This document shows, piece by piece, positions 42,023-51,473 of a stretch of DNA of 64,000 nt (positions within the stretch are counted from its first letter, which is position 1; every line of letters begins with the position of its first letter). Source of the stretch: Planctomycetota bacterium. Its GTDB lineage: Bacteria; Planctomycetota; UBA1135; GCA-002686595. The position numbers and the translations under genes are program-made. Under the pieces are notes generated by a model. The model was not told the DNA's origin and searched no databases. It saw only the letters and a list, made by a program, of their open reading frames with translations. The DNA lies in the NCBI GenBank assembly GCA_016709875.1, contig JADJLZ010000001.1:248001-312000 (forward strand). The letters run 5' to 3'.

Positions 42023-44015
42023 ATGCCGCGATCCACATCTCTCACGCTCGCCGCGGGTGCCTGCGCGCTCCTCGCGGGCGCCTGCCAGAGCGCCTCCGCC
42101 CGCGCCGCGGAGGCGGAAAAACGCGCCCAGGACCTGCTCGCACGCTGGTTTCCCGAGGCCAGCCAGCCCGTGGACCGCGCCAGCCTGCTGGCCGCGCTCG
42201 TCCCGCCGACCACCGTTCCGACGCCGGCGGCGAACCCGCACGAGGAGGAGGTGCGCTCGGCGGCCGAGCAGGCGCTCGCCGCGACCGACTTCCAGGGAGC
42301 GCGCGACCTGCTCGTCGGCCTGCTCGGCCCGCGCGAGCTCGACGAGTGCGAGCAGGTGCTCGACTCGGGCGACCCCGCGCGCGCCCTGGCGATGCTCGAC
42401 CGCTGCGCGCGCACCAGTCCCGAGAGCCCGCGCCTGTTCGGCTTGCGCGCCCGCGCGCGCTACCTCGTCGGCATCACGCAGGGCGCGGACGGCAAGGAAC
42501 TCGTGCAGGCGGCACTCGAGGACGGCTTGCGCTCCGCGCGCGCGCGGCGGCCCCCAGGACTGGACGCAGGCCAGCGAGGCCGCCTTCTGGCTCGGGGAGG
42601 TCGGCGCCGCGCGCGAGTACTCCGACCAGGCGGTCGAGCGCGCCGCCTCGCGCAGCGACGGCGAGGCCGAGCGTGCGCGCGCGCAGGCGAGCGTGGCCGA
42701 GCTCACGGCGCTCGCGCAGGGCGGATCGAGCGCCGAGGAGCTCGCCGCGACGGCTGCGCGCGCCGAACGCGCGCTCGAGGAGTACCTGGGCTTCGCGCCC
42801 GCGGATCTGTGGTCCTGGCAACAGCTGACGGCCCTCTACGAACAGTACGAGCTCGCCGGCCGCGCCCAGAACGCCACCGCACGTGCGCTCGAGTTCGCGC
42901 CCGGCGACGCGCTGCTGCACGCGCGCTACGCGCGCCTCTCGTTCGCGCTCGGCGGGCGCGAGCGCGTGCTCGCCGACTACGCCGCCTTCGCCCGCCGCCA
43001 TCCCGAGGTTGCGCTCGCGGCCTGGTACCCCGCGCTGCAGCACTACGAAGCCGGTTGCGAGGCGCTCGCGGCCGAACGCGAGGGCGCGGCGGAGTTCACG
43101 GCGGCTCAGGAGCTCTTCGCGCGCGCCGAGGCACTCGACGCCTCGATCCAGGAGTCCTGCGCGCAGTACGCGGCGGCCTGCCGCGTGGGTCTGGGCTGGT
43201 CGAAGCTGGTCGCGGGCCAAGGGCGCGCGGCGGAGCAGGAATTCCGCGCGGCCGAGGCGCTCGCGCCCGGCACGCTCGCGCGCGAACTGCCCGCGGGCCT
43301 GGCGAGCGGACTCGCGGGCCTGGCTCGGATCGCGCGCGAGTGCGCCGACGCGGACAGCGCGCGCGCCGCGGCGCTCTTCGAGGAGCTGCACCGCCTCGCG
43401 CCCCAGGAAGCGGGCTGGGCCAACGACGCGGGCCTCGCGCTGCGCGACGACGCAGTCGCGCTCGAGCGCGCGGGCCGCTCGGCCTGCACGCGCGGCGCGG
43501 GCGCGGACGCCGAGCACCTGCTCGCGCGCGCGCGCGACGAGATGGAGCGCAGCCTGCGCGCCTACCAGGACGCGGTCGCGCTCGCGCCCGAGGACCCGGG
43601 GCTGCTCAACGACTGCGCGCTGATCCTGGTCTACCACCTGCAGCGCGACGCGGACGAGGCCGAGCGCATGCTGCGCCACGTGCTCGAGCTGGCCGAGGCG
43701 CCGCTCTCCGGTCTCGCCGCCGCCGCGGCCGAGGAGGGCCTCGAGCCCGAGCAGAAGAGCGAGCGCAGCCTCGCGCACCAGCGCCAGCTGACGATCGTGG
43801 GCGACGCGCGCCAGAACCTCGGTGTGCTCTACCTCACCCTGCGCGGCGACGCCAAGACCGCGCTCGGCTACCTCGAGAGCTGCCGCGGGATGGGCCCGGA
43901 CCCGCGCACCGAGGTCAACCAGTACCTCGCGACGGCGCACGCCGCGCTCGAACACGGAATCGACCCGCGCGTGGACGACGCGACGCGCTGGGCCGCGCCC
44001 TGCAAGGACAAGTGA
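42023..44015 (+). CDS. TPR-repeat lipoprotein, interrupted by a frameshift
   Basis: The start at 42023 gives a lipoprotein leader ('ACALLAGAC'). Homogeneous coding continues to about codon 175 and then moves to another frame, which runs to TGA at 44013-44015 with 'QDWTQASEAAFWLGEVGAA...'. The junction lies in 42535-42558, where six CG dinucleotides (42535-42546) are followed by a C-run. Loss of one CG unit or gain of one base explains the shift. Joined, the protein has about 660 residues of helical TPR-like repeats ('AAWYPALQHYEAGCEAL', 'DPGLLNDCALILVYHLQRDADEAERM'). It is paralogous to the next gene. A sequencing error is as likely as a real mutation. Confidence 0.75.
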
Positions 44016-44023
44016 ACGCGAAC

Positions 44024-45679
44024 ATGAACATGATCCTCTCCCTCACACTCAGCGTGCTCGGTCTCTTCTCCCCCGCCGTGCAGGACACGCCCGCCGCGCT
44101 CGTCGAGCAGGGCCGCACGCTGCTCTCGCAGAATCGCGCCGCCGACGCCCTGGCGCTCTTCGAGCAGGCCGACGCGCTCGAGAAGCACGCGATCGGCGCG
44201 CACATGTGGGTCCTGCGCTGCCAGCTGCAGCTGGGCCGGATCAACGACACGCTGGACGAGATCGACAAGCTCGCCAAGACCGAGAAGGGGCCGGAGATCG
44301 ACTACCTGTACGGCATGGGCTTCTGGTTCACGGCCAAGGACCGCCTGGCGCAGAACGCGGGCGGCGCCGTGATCGGGATGAACTTCGCCGACGCGGTCAA
44401 CTTCCTGAAGAAGGCCACCGCCGCCGACGGCAAGCGCTACTTCGACGCCTGGCTGCCGCTCGCGGAATCGGCCTGGTACGCGCAGGACCTGCCCGTCGCG
44501 CGCGACGCCGCCGAGAAGGCCACCGCGGCCGAGCCCAAGGACGCACCCTCCTACCAGATGCTGGGCCAGATCGCGTTCTCGCAGTACATCGCGCTGCGCG
44601 AGGACGAGGCGCAGAAGGACGCCGCGCAGGCGCACATCGCCGCCGCACGCGCCGCCTTCGAGAAGGCCGATGCGCTGCTCGCGCCCTCGGCCGAGGTCGC
44701 CGACCGCATGGCGCGCGCGCAGGCGCAGAAGCAGCTGGGCGACATCGCCTCGTGGATGAAGGACAAGCAGGCCGTGAGCGAGGCCTACGGCCGCGCGCTC
44801 GGTCTGGATCCCAACGTGGCCAAGCTCGACCAGCTCTATCCGCAGATCGCGGGCAGCTTCGACAAGGAGTACGGCGAGGTCTTCCTGAAGACGATGGAGA
44901 CCGCCGAGAAGACCTTCGTTTCGACCTGGGGTGCTGAGAACGCGGGCGACGCGACGCTCTTGTGGTGGCTGGGCTGGGCGCGCATGGACCAGAAGCAGTT
45001 CGACACGGCCGAGACCGCCTTCGCCGGCGCGGTGAAGAAGTGGCCGCAGTACGTGAACTCGTGGTTCTACATCGGCATCTGCCGCTACTCGCGCCAGGAC
45101 TTCAAGGGTGCAGTGACCGCGATCCTGCAGCACGATTCGCTCGACCGCGACGACCTCGTGCGCACGCTGCAGGGGAACGCGCGCTACTACCTCGCGATCT
45201 TCGACAAGCTCGTCGGCACCTGCGCCGAATCGGGCGCGATCGAAAACGCCGCGCGCCTCTCGGAGGTGCAAGGACTCGCGGGCGCGGGCCTGGCGGCCAA
45301 CGAGGACTCGCGCTACTGGAACAACGCGGGTCTCTTCTGGCGCGACGCGGGCGACGCGCTGCGCAAGAGCGACAAGGAGTCGGACCAGAAGCTGATGCGC
45401 GAGCACTACGAGACCGCGCTCGTCGACTACGAGAAGGCGCTCGCGCTCGAACCCGAGCATCCCAACTACCTGAACGACACCGCGGTGATGCTGCACTACT
45501 GCCTGGACCGCGATCCCGAACGCGCCAAGGAGCTCTACAAGAAGGCCGCCGAACGCGCGGCCGCGTTGCTCGAGAAGAAGGGCCTCAGCACGGCCGATCG
45601 CGAGCTGTACCAGGTCGCGCTGCGCGACTCGAAGAACAACCTCGCCAAGCTCGAGAAGGGCATCAAGACGCAGGGCTAG
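44024..45679 (+). CDS. Secreted TPR-repeat protein
   Basis: 551 residues. The N-terminus 'MILSLTLSVLGLFSPAVQ' is a signal peptide; ATG 44024 is chosen, though a GTG at 44012 overlapping the preceding stop (GTGA) is possible. Helical tetratricopeptide repeats fill the chain ('TPAALVEQGRTLLSQNRAAD'-type first repeat, then 'YFDAWLPLAESAWYAQDLP', 'NSWFYIGICRYSRQDFKGA', 'YEKALALEPEHPNYLNDTA'). The last part, '.LNDTAVMLHYCLDRDPERAKELY', mirrors the upstream frameshifted paralogue. TPR proteins usually act as binding scaffolds; no partner is apparent. It is coupled to the DUF-type gene 1 bp downstream. Confidence 0.88.
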   Translation: MNMILSLTLSVLGLFSPAVQDTPAALVEQGRTLLSQNRAADALALFEQADALEKHAIGAHMWVLRCQLQLGRINDTLDEIDKLAKTEKGPEIDYLYGMGFWFTAKDRLAQNAGGAVIGMNFADAVNFLKKATAADGKRYFDAWLPLAESAWYAQDLPVARDAAEKATAAEPKDAPSYQMLGQIAFSQYIALREDEAQKDAAQAHIAAARAAFEKADALLAPSAEVADRMARAQAQKQLGDIASWMKDKQAVSEAYGRALGLDPNVAKLDQLYPQIAGSFDKEYGEVFLKTMETAEKTFVSTWGAENAGDATLLWWLGWARMDQKQFDTAETAFAGAVKKWPQYVNSWFYIGICRYSRQDFKGAVTAILQHDSLDRDDLVRTLQGNARYYLAIFDKLVGTCAESGAIENAARLSEVQGLAGAGLAANEDSRYWNNAGLFWRDAGDALRKSDKESDQKLMREHYETALVDYEKALALEPEHPNYLNDTAVMLHYCLDRDPERAKELYKKAAERAAALLEKKGLSTADRELYQVALRDSKNNLAKLEKGIKTQG

Positions 45680-45680
45680 C

Positions 45681-46709
45681 GTGCGCATCTGCGAGCTCCC
45701 GATCTGCATCCTCGAGGGCCTGCCCTCCGAGCCGGTGCTCTCCGTCGACGGCGCCTGGGGCGCGCCGGGCCTCAACCTTTCGCACTGGCCGGGCCAGAAG
45801 ACGCCGCCCGAGCTGCGCCACGACCTCTCGACCGGCATCGCGCTCGCGTTCGCGCGTCTGCCGCAGGAGCACCAGGCCGAGCTCGCGCGCGGTTGCACGG
45901 CGCTCGCCAACAACCACTACGACACCGACGGCGTGCTCGCACTCTTCGCACTGGCGCGGCCCGCTGAGGCGCTCGCACACGCGGATTTCCTGCTCGACGC
46001 GGCCGCCGCGGGCGACCTCTTCCGCGTTCCGAGCGAGCGCGCCTTCGCGCTCGACGCGCTCATCACAGGCCTGGCCGAGCCCGGCTCGCCCTGGGAGGAG
46101 CTCTGGCGCGGGACGCGCGGCCGCGAGAAGCACGAGCGCCTCGTGCGCGAGCTCGTCGAGCGTCTGCCCTGGATCCTCGCGGGCGGTCTGGAGGAACTCG
46201 AAGCCGTGTGGAAGCCCCGGCTCGAGCGCCTGCGCGCCGATCTGGCCGAGCTGCGCACGGCCACGAAGGACGAGATCGTGCACCTGGAGCTCGCCGTCTG
46301 GACCAGCGAGCGGCGCATCGAGCCGGGTCGGCACGCGCTCTTTGGGACGAGCGTGCTCGACCGCGCGCTGCTGCTCGAGCGCGAGGGTGCGCTGACGCGC
46401 GCGCGCCTGATCGTGAACACGAGCTCGTGGTTCGAGCTCGTTTCGCGCGGCGCGCTGCCGCGGCCCGACCTCGCGGCCCTCGCGGCGCAGCTGAACGCGC
46501 AGGAGGGCGTCGCCAGGGGTGCTGCGCAGGCTTGGCGCGCACAGACGCCCGACAATCCCGCGCCCGAGCTGTGGTTTGGGATCGCCGAGCTCGAATCCTT
46601 CGCCGAGCACAACGACGCGCAACGCGCGAGCCGCCTCGAGCCGGCGCTGATCCGCCGCGCGGTGCTCGAGAGCCTGCGCGCAGCCTGGGTCTTCCCCGAA
46701 GACGACTGA
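45681..46709 (+). CDS. Conserved hypothetical protein with NHYDTDG motif (DUF6687-like)
   Basis: 342 residues starting at GTG 45681, one base after the upstream stop. No signal peptide, so probably cytoplasmic. The phrase 'TALANNHYDTDGVLALFALARP' near residue 75-95 recalls uncharacterised proteins of the DUF6687 type, and its His-x-Asp-x-Asp-Gly run resembles the metal-binding motif of DHH phosphoesterases ('D.DG..S'); I cannot confirm either. Other conserved-looking segments are 'HDLSTGIALAF' and 'WFELVSRGALPRPDLAAL'. It is in an operon with two TPR proteins. Confidence 0.75.
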   Translation: MRICELPICILEGLPSEPVLSVDGAWGAPGLNLSHWPGQKTPPELRHDLSTGIALAFARLPQEHQAELARGCTALANNHYDTDGVLALFALARPAEALAHADFLLDAAAAGDLFRVPSERAFALDALITGLAEPGSPWEELWRGTRGREKHERLVRELVERLPWILAGGLEELEAVWKPRLERLRADLAELRTATKDEIVHLELAVWTSERRIEPGRHALFGTSVLDRALLLEREGALTRARLIVNTSSWFELVSRGALPRPDLAALAAQLNAQEGVARGAAQAWRAQTPDNPAPELWFGIAELESFAEHNDAQRASRLEPALIRRAVLESLRAAWVFPEDD

Positions 46710-46725
46710 GGGCGCGGGTGCTGCC

Positions 46726-47217
46726 CTAGTCCGCCTGGCGCTCCGACTCGGGGACGCGCACGACCAGCGTCGGCACGTCGCAGCGGCGCAGCACGCCCTC
46801 GGCGACCGAGCCTAGCAGCACGCGCGCGAGGCCGCGCCGGCCGTGCGAAGCGATGCAGATCAAGTCCGCGCGCAGCTCGCGCGCCACCTCGAGCAGGCGC
46901 TCCACGAGCTCGGTCGGGCCGCACTCGTAGACGTGCGTCGCGATCTTCAGGCCCTCGGGAGCGCCGAAGACGCGCAAGGCCTGGGCGAGCTCGGACTCCG
47001 CCTCCCTGCGCCGGCGGGACTTCTCCGCCGGCGTCCCCGGCGTGGGTCCGTAGTGGGCATATCCCGGGTTCGGCACGTCCGGCACCTCCAGCACGTGCAC
47101 GAGGTGCACCGTTCCGCCCGTGGCGACCAGCGCGCAGGCGTGCGGCAGCGCCCGCGCGGCGCGCTCGGAGAGGTCCGTCAGTACCACGACGCTGGCATAG
47201 CTCGGGATGCGGGTCAT
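46726..47217 (-). CDS. Universal stress protein (UspA family)
   Basis: 163 residues from ATG 47217, which has AAGGAG at an ideal nine-base distance; an ATG six bases upstream is too close to it. Single Usp domain: 'VVVLTDLSERAARALPHA', and near the C-terminus 'LICIASHGRRGLARVLLGSVAEGVLRRCDVPTLVVR' with the ATP-binding G-x2-G-x9-G(S) pattern. Usp proteins are induced under stress; this one is of the ATP-binding type. It is divergent from ppx/gppA with about 88 bp between starts. Confidence 0.93.
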   Translation of the reverse strand: MTRIPSYASVVVLTDLSERAARALPHACALVATGGTVHLVHVLEVPDVPNPGYAHYGPTPGTPAEKSRRRREAESELAQALRVFGAPEGLKIATHVYECGPTELVERLLEVARELRADLICIASHGRRGLARVLLGSVAEGVLRRCDVPTLVVRVPESERQAD

Positions 47218-47304
47218 CGACATGCGCTCCTTGCGGCGGATGGAAGTGTACGCGCGCGCGCCCCGCCGTTGAAGCGCGCACGTCGCTCGCGTAAGACGGG
47301 GCGC

Positions 47305-48807
47305 GTGAGCCAAGAGGCCCAACCTTTCGACAGCGTCGCCGCGATCGACCTGGGATCGAACAGCTTCCACATGGTCGTGGCGCGCCTGCTCGGCGACCAG
47401 CTCTCGATCCTCGACCGGCTGCGCGAGCGCGTGCAGCTCGGCGCAGGTCTGGGCGAGAAGAAGCGCCTCGACGAAGAGTCGCAGGCGCGCGCGCTCGCCT
47501 GCCTCGCGCGCTTCGGCGAGCGCGTGCGCGGCATGCCCTTCGGCAGCGTGCGCGCCGTCGGCACGAGCGCACTGCGCATCGCGCGCAACTCGACCGCCTT
47601 CCTCGAGAAGGCCAGCGACGTCCTCGGCCACCGCATCGAGATCATCTCGGGCCAGGAGGAAGCGCGCCTGATCTACCTGGGCGTCGCGCACGACCTCGCC
47701 GAGGGCCCGCACCGACGCCTGGTGGTCGACATCGGCGGCGGCTCGACCGAGTGCATCCTGGGCGAACGCTTCGAGCCGATCGAGGCTGACAGCCTGCACA
47801 TGGGCTGCGTCAACTGGTCCCTGCGCTTCTTCCCGCGCGGCGAGATCGACAAGGAGCGTTTCGAGAGGGCCGTGCTCGCCGCGCGCCTGGAGGTGCGCTC
47901 GCTCGAGCGCCACTACCGCGCACTGGGCTGGAGCGAGTGCATCGGCTCCTCGGGCACGATCCTCTCGATCGAACAGGTGCTGCACGAGAACGGCTGGAAC
48001 GGCAACGGCATCTCCGAGAAGGGCCTCCGAAAGCTCAAAAAGGAGGTCCTCGAAGCCGGCCGCTGCGACAAGCTCATGTTCAAGGGACTGGCCGAGGAGC
48101 GCCGCGGCGTGTTCCCCGGCGGATTGGCGATCCTGATCGCGCTCTTCGAGGGCCTGGGTATCGAGAGCCTGAACGGATCGCTCGGCGCGCTGCGCGAAGG
48201 CGTGTTGTGGGACCTCGTCGGCCGCATCCGCCACGTCGACCTGCGCGAGCAGACGATCCGCCGCATGGGCGAGCGCTACTCGATCGACCTCGTGCAGTCC
48301 GGCCGCGTCCAGCGCACCGCGCTCGACCTCCTGCGCCAGTGCGGCGACGAGTGGGAGTTGCCGCGCGAGGCCTCCGCGAGCTTTCTCGCCTGGGCCGCGC
48401 GCCTGCACGAGATCGGCCTCTCGATCAGCCACCAGGGCTACCAGAAGCACGGCGCCTACATCGTCGCCAACTCCGACATGCCCGGCTTCTCGCGCCAGGA
48501 CCAGCAGTTGCTCGCGGCCCTGATCCAGGACCACCGCCGCAAGCTCGAGCAGGAGCCGATCGAGAGGCTGCCCGCCGCCCTGCGCCGCACCGCGCTGCGC
48601 CTCGTGCTGCTCCTGCGCATCGCCGTGCTGCTCAATCGCAGCCGTGGCGCGCAGCCCGCGCCGCCGGTCGCGCTGCGCACGCGCAAGACGGGCTACATGC
48701 TCGCGTTTCCCGAGGGCTGGCTCGAGCAGAACCCCCTCAGCCAGGCGGACCTGTACGAGGAACGCGAACGCCTGCAGGCGATCGGATACGAGCTCGAGTT
48801 GCGCTGA
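47305..48807 (+). CDS. Exopolyphosphatase / guanosine pentaphosphate phosphohydrolase (Ppx/GppA family)
   Basis: 500 residues from GTG 47305. The actin-like ATPase fold shows 'AAIDLGSNSFHMVVARL', 'AVGTSALRIARN', 'GQEEARLIYLGVAH', 'LVVDIGGGSTECILG' and 'SSGTILSIEQV', and a C-terminal HD-like helical domain holds 'ARLHEIGLSISHQGYQKHGAYI'. The family releases phosphate from polyphosphate or cleaves pppGpp. A polyphosphate kinase, a CHAD protein and SixA follow within 7 kb, which favours polyphosphate turnover. Which activity dominates cannot be told from sequence. Confidence 0.94.
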   Translation: MSQEAQPFDSVAAIDLGSNSFHMVVARLLGDQLSILDRLRERVQLGAGLGEKKRLDEESQARALACLARFGERVRGMPFGSVRAVGTSALRIARNSTAFLEKASDVLGHRIEIISGQEEARLIYLGVAHDLAEGPHRRLVVDIGGGSTECILGERFEPIEADSLHMGCVNWSLRFFPRGEIDKERFERAVLAARLEVRSLERHYRALGWSECIGSSGTILSIEQVLHENGWNGNGISEKGLRKLKKEVLEAGRCDKLMFKGLAEERRGVFPGGLAILIALFEGLGIESLNGSLGALREGVLWDLVGRIRHVDLREQTIRRMGERYSIDLVQSGRVQRTALDLLRQCGDEWELPREASASFLAWAARLHEIGLSISHQGYQKHGAYIVANSDMPGFSRQDQQLLAALIQDHRRKLEQEPIERLPAALRRTALRLVLLLRIAVLLNRSRGAQPAPPVALRTRKTGYMLAFPEGWLEQNPLSQADLYEERERLQAIGYELELR

Positions 48808-49269
48808 GCCGGCGCTCGATCCGACGCTGCCCGGACAGGCCCTCTGAACCCGCGCGCTGACGTCGGTCGTGGCGCAGAGTCGTTGCGCAGAGTCGTGGCG
48901 CAGCGTCGTGGCGCGGTGTCGTTGCGTTCCGGCGCTGCGTGATGGCTCGTGTGCAACCCGGCACATGGGTGGCACATCTGTCCGGGGACATGGGTGACAC
49001 TTCCCGTGCGGCTGTAGGGGTGCAGGAGGGCCAGGAGCAGGCTCCCCCCCCGCGCGTACTTATGTGCCGAATCATGTTCGGGACGCCGAGCGCCGGGGAG
49101 GCCGGAGGCGCACGCAAGCGCGCGATGCCACTTCGCGAACGCGGACGCACGCGCAAGGACATGCGCGCGGCAGGAGGTGGCTCGCGCGGCGCTTCGCTCG
49201 TGAAGATCGGGGAACGCGCCCACGCACAAGCCTCGGGCGGGCACCGGCTCGGCTGCCCGCGCTCGCCCA
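48808..49269. other. Intergenic region of about 460 bp with repeats and an insertion-sequence-end-like stretch
   Basis: No gene is supported. It holds a fivefold 13-bp tandem repeat (48866-48930) and two copies of ACATGGGTG(G/A)CAC (48963-48975 and 48988-49000). The latter stretch resembles outer ends of insertion sequences I have seen in other bacteria, and scrambled frames to its right look degraded. A relic of a lost element is possible but unproved. Confidence 0.4.
48866..48930 (+). repeat. Tandem 13-bp direct repeat, five units
   Basis: Units start at 48866, 48879, 48892, 48905 and 48918. The consensus is GTCGTGGCGCAGA; the second unit has one change, the third one, the fourth two, and the fifth is partial (GTCGTTGCG then divergence). 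The array begins 59 bp after the ppx/gppA stop. Confidence 0.85.
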
Positions 49270-50418
49270 CTATCTGCCGCTCTGGGCCCAGGGCTGGTGC
49301 TCGACTCCGGCCACGAGCTCCGCCGCTTCCGCGTCGAGGCCGCGCGCGACGAGCCAGCGCGCGAGGGCGTGGCGCACGCGCGGCACTTCGGAGCGGCGCG
49401 CGCGCCCAGCGAGGCGCTCGAGCTCCGGCGCTTCGCGCAGTTCGAAGGCCTGCTCCCAGCTCTCCGGTTGCACCGGATCGACGTCGATCGCGCGCAGCCA
49501 GGAGCGCAGCGCCCGCGCGCGGTCTCCCTGTGCGAGCGCGATTCGACCGCGCGTGAACTCGAACCGCGCGGCCGCCGGCTGGGAGAGCGCGAGCTCGTCC
49601 GGGCGCGCGCGCGCGAGCAGATCCTCCCCACGCGCAGGATCACCGTCTTCAAGCGCGACGAGGGCGCGGGCGCAGGCGAGTTCGGGCTCGGCGAGCACAT
49701 CCGCGCCGGGTTCCGGAAGCTCGTGCCCGAGCGCGCGCTGCCACAGTCGCGCCGCGCGCGAGCAGGCAAAGCCCGCGAGCGCGTCGCCCTCGAGGCGTTC
49801 GCGTTTCCAGGGGCGCGTCGTGCGCCACGCGCTGCGCTCCTCCCGGCCGAGCAGCGCGGCCTCGACGGCCTCGGGGTCGGACACGAGTTCCTCCTCGCGC
49901 AGCACGACCAGGCGCGGACCGAGCTCCTCGGCGATCGAGAGCAAGGGACCGACGGACGCGCTCCATTGCTCGCCCCACTCGAAACCGGCAAGCGCGCGCT
50001 CGCGCTGCGTCGCCTGCTCGGGAATTCGCCCGCTGGGCGCGACGCGGCCATCGTCGCCGCACAGGACGAAGCGCGCCTGCGGGAGCACGCGCGCGAGGCG
50101 CACGGCGTGCCGCGCGAGCGCGAAGTGGCCGATGCCGAACCATTCGATCGCCCCGCGCTGCACACGTTCGCGCTCGAGCAGCGCCTCGACGAGCGCGGGC
50201 GCGGCGAGCTCGAGGCTGCGCTCGATCCAGGGCACGCCCTCGGCGAGCGGACCGCGCCAAGCCTGCGCGCGCTCGCGCGTCGCACGCGCGAGCTCCTCGA
50301 GCGCGCCGCCGAGGTTCCAGGGAAAGAGCACGCGCGCGAACGGGGCGCCGTCGAGCTCCCGCGCGAGCAACAGGAGCGAACTCCCGGGCGTGCCGCAGAG
50401 CAGCGTCAAGGCGCTCAC
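49270..50418 (-). CDS. TPR-containing hypothetical protein, sulfotransferase-associated
   Basis: 382 residues starting with GTG, which overlaps the stop of the sulfotransferase gene by 4 bp (GTGA). The N-terminal half ('LLCGTPGSSLLLLARELDG', 'ARFVLCGDDGRVAPSGRIPE') looks like a degenerate P-loop sulfotransferase fold; the C-terminal half is TPR-like ('AARFEFTRGRIALAQGDRARALRSWLRAIDVDPVQPESWEQAF'). The lack of a clear PAPS-binding loop suggests loss of activity, with a binding role. Coupling to the upstream gene implies they act together. Confidence 0.75.
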   Translation of the reverse strand: MSALTLLCGTPGSSLLLLARELDGAPFARVLFPWNLGGALEELARATRERAQAWRGPLAEGVPWIERSLELAAPALVEALLERERVQRGAIEWFGIGHFALARHAVRLARVLPQARFVLCGDDGRVAPSGRIPEQATQRERALAGFEWGEQWSASVGPLLSIAEELGPRLVVLREEELVSDPEAVEAALLGREERSAWRTTRPWKRERLEGDALAGFACSRAARLWQRALGHELPEPGADVLAEPELACARALVALEDGDPARGEDLLARARPDELALSQPAAARFEFTRGRIALAQGDRARALRSWLRAIDVDPVQPESWEQAFELREAPELERLAGRARRSEVPRVRHALARWLVARGLDAEAAELVAGVEHQPWAQSGR

Positions 50419-51425
50419 GCTGTAGCCTCCTCGACTTCGAACACAGCGTGCGCCGCCGCAGAGTCTAGCCCGCGCGAGTGCGCCCAGCGCCCGAGCGCCG
50501 CGCGCGCGGCTGGCGAATCGTCGGAGCGCGCGTGCAGCGCGGCGAAGAGGCTCTCGGCGCTCGAGGAGCGCTCGAGCAGCGCCAGTGCTGCGGCGCGGCG
50601 CTCGGGGCCGTCGGCGAGATCGCGCAGGCTGCGCAGGCCGGCCTCACGCAGCAGCACGGCGCGGTTCGCCTCCCCCGCCACACTCGCCGGATAGCCCAGC
50701 TCCGCGAGCAGCGCGCGGGCCGGCTCGACCGAGTCAAAGGACTCCAGCTCCGCCGCGGAGAGCGTCGTGCGCCAGTCGGGCCCCGGACGCAGCACCGCGC
50801 ACATGCGCGCCAGGGAATCGTCGCGCGGCAGCTCGAGGAAATCGAGCAGCAGGCCGAGCACCTGCTCGGGGCGCGCGAGCAGGTCCTCGTAGCGTAATTC
50901 GTGATAGCGCGCGCGGCCGAGCGCGCGCGCCTCGCGCCGGGCGAGCGCGACCTCGCGCGCCCAGTGAAGCGCCAGCGCCGCCATCCCCGGCACCTCGCGC
51001 TCGCGGCGCCAGCCGCGGTCGACGACGAAGGCGCGCGCCGCCGAGGAAGCGACGTCGCGGCCGTCGCGCAGGATGTGCACGAAGCGCACGGCGGGGAAGA
51101 GCGCCTTGAGCGCGCCGATCCGCGAGCTGTAGGGCGGGTACTTGTCGGCGTAGACCCCGTCCGGCTTGCCCTCGTGCTCGAGCTGCGCCGCGCCGAGCGC
51201 CTCGGCGAAGGCGCTCGCGAAGGCCAAGCTGAGCGGCGAATATCCCGGCGGCTGCGCCTCGAGCGGCTCACCGTCGCGGTCCAGCAGCGCGGCCGCGAGC
51301 AGCGCAAGTTCGAGCACGCGCAGCTCGTGGCTGACGAAGAGTCGCGGGTGCAGGCTCAGCGCGTAACCGAGGATGCTCGTGCCCGAGCGTCCGACGCCCA
51401 GGACGAAGAAGGCGGGTGCAGCCAT
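50415..51425 (-). CDS. Sulfotransferase family protein
   Basis: About 336 residues from ATG 51425 (an ATG at 51440 is possible). 'FFVLGVGRSGTSILG' is the 5'-phosphosulfate loop; 'RFVHILRDGRDVASS' contains the 3'-phosphate motif; 'YHELRYEDLLARPEQVLG' is typical of sulfotransferases. It would move sulfate from PAPS to a sugar, lipid or peptide. The C-terminal 100 residues are Ala/Arg/Leu-rich and TPR-like. It lies between ppk and the TPR gene. Confidence 0.9.
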   Translation of the reverse strand: MAAPAFFVLGVGRSGTSILGYALSLHPRLFVSHELRVLELALLAAALLDRDGEPLEAQPPGYSPLSLAFASAFAEALGAAQLEHEGKPDGVYADKYPPYSSRIGALKALFPAVRFVHILRDGRDVASSAARAFVVDRGWRREREVPGMAALALHWAREVALARREARALGRARYHELRYEDLLARPEQVLGLLLDFLELPRDDSLARMCAVLRPGPDWRTTLSAAELESFDSVEPARALLAELGYPASVAGEANRAVLLREAGLRSLRDLADGPERRAAALALLERSSSAESLFAALHARSDDSPAARAALGRWAHSRGLDSAAAHAVFEVEEATA

Positions 51426-51473
51426 GCCGCCGCGGAGCATCCGTCAGCCACCGACCGGATGCAAGAGGCGCGC

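Noticed and set aside
42023..45679. One long frame spanning both TPR genes
   Set aside because: Its middle is a shadow of the frameshifted first gene; true coding changes frame near 42540 and a new gene starts near 44024.
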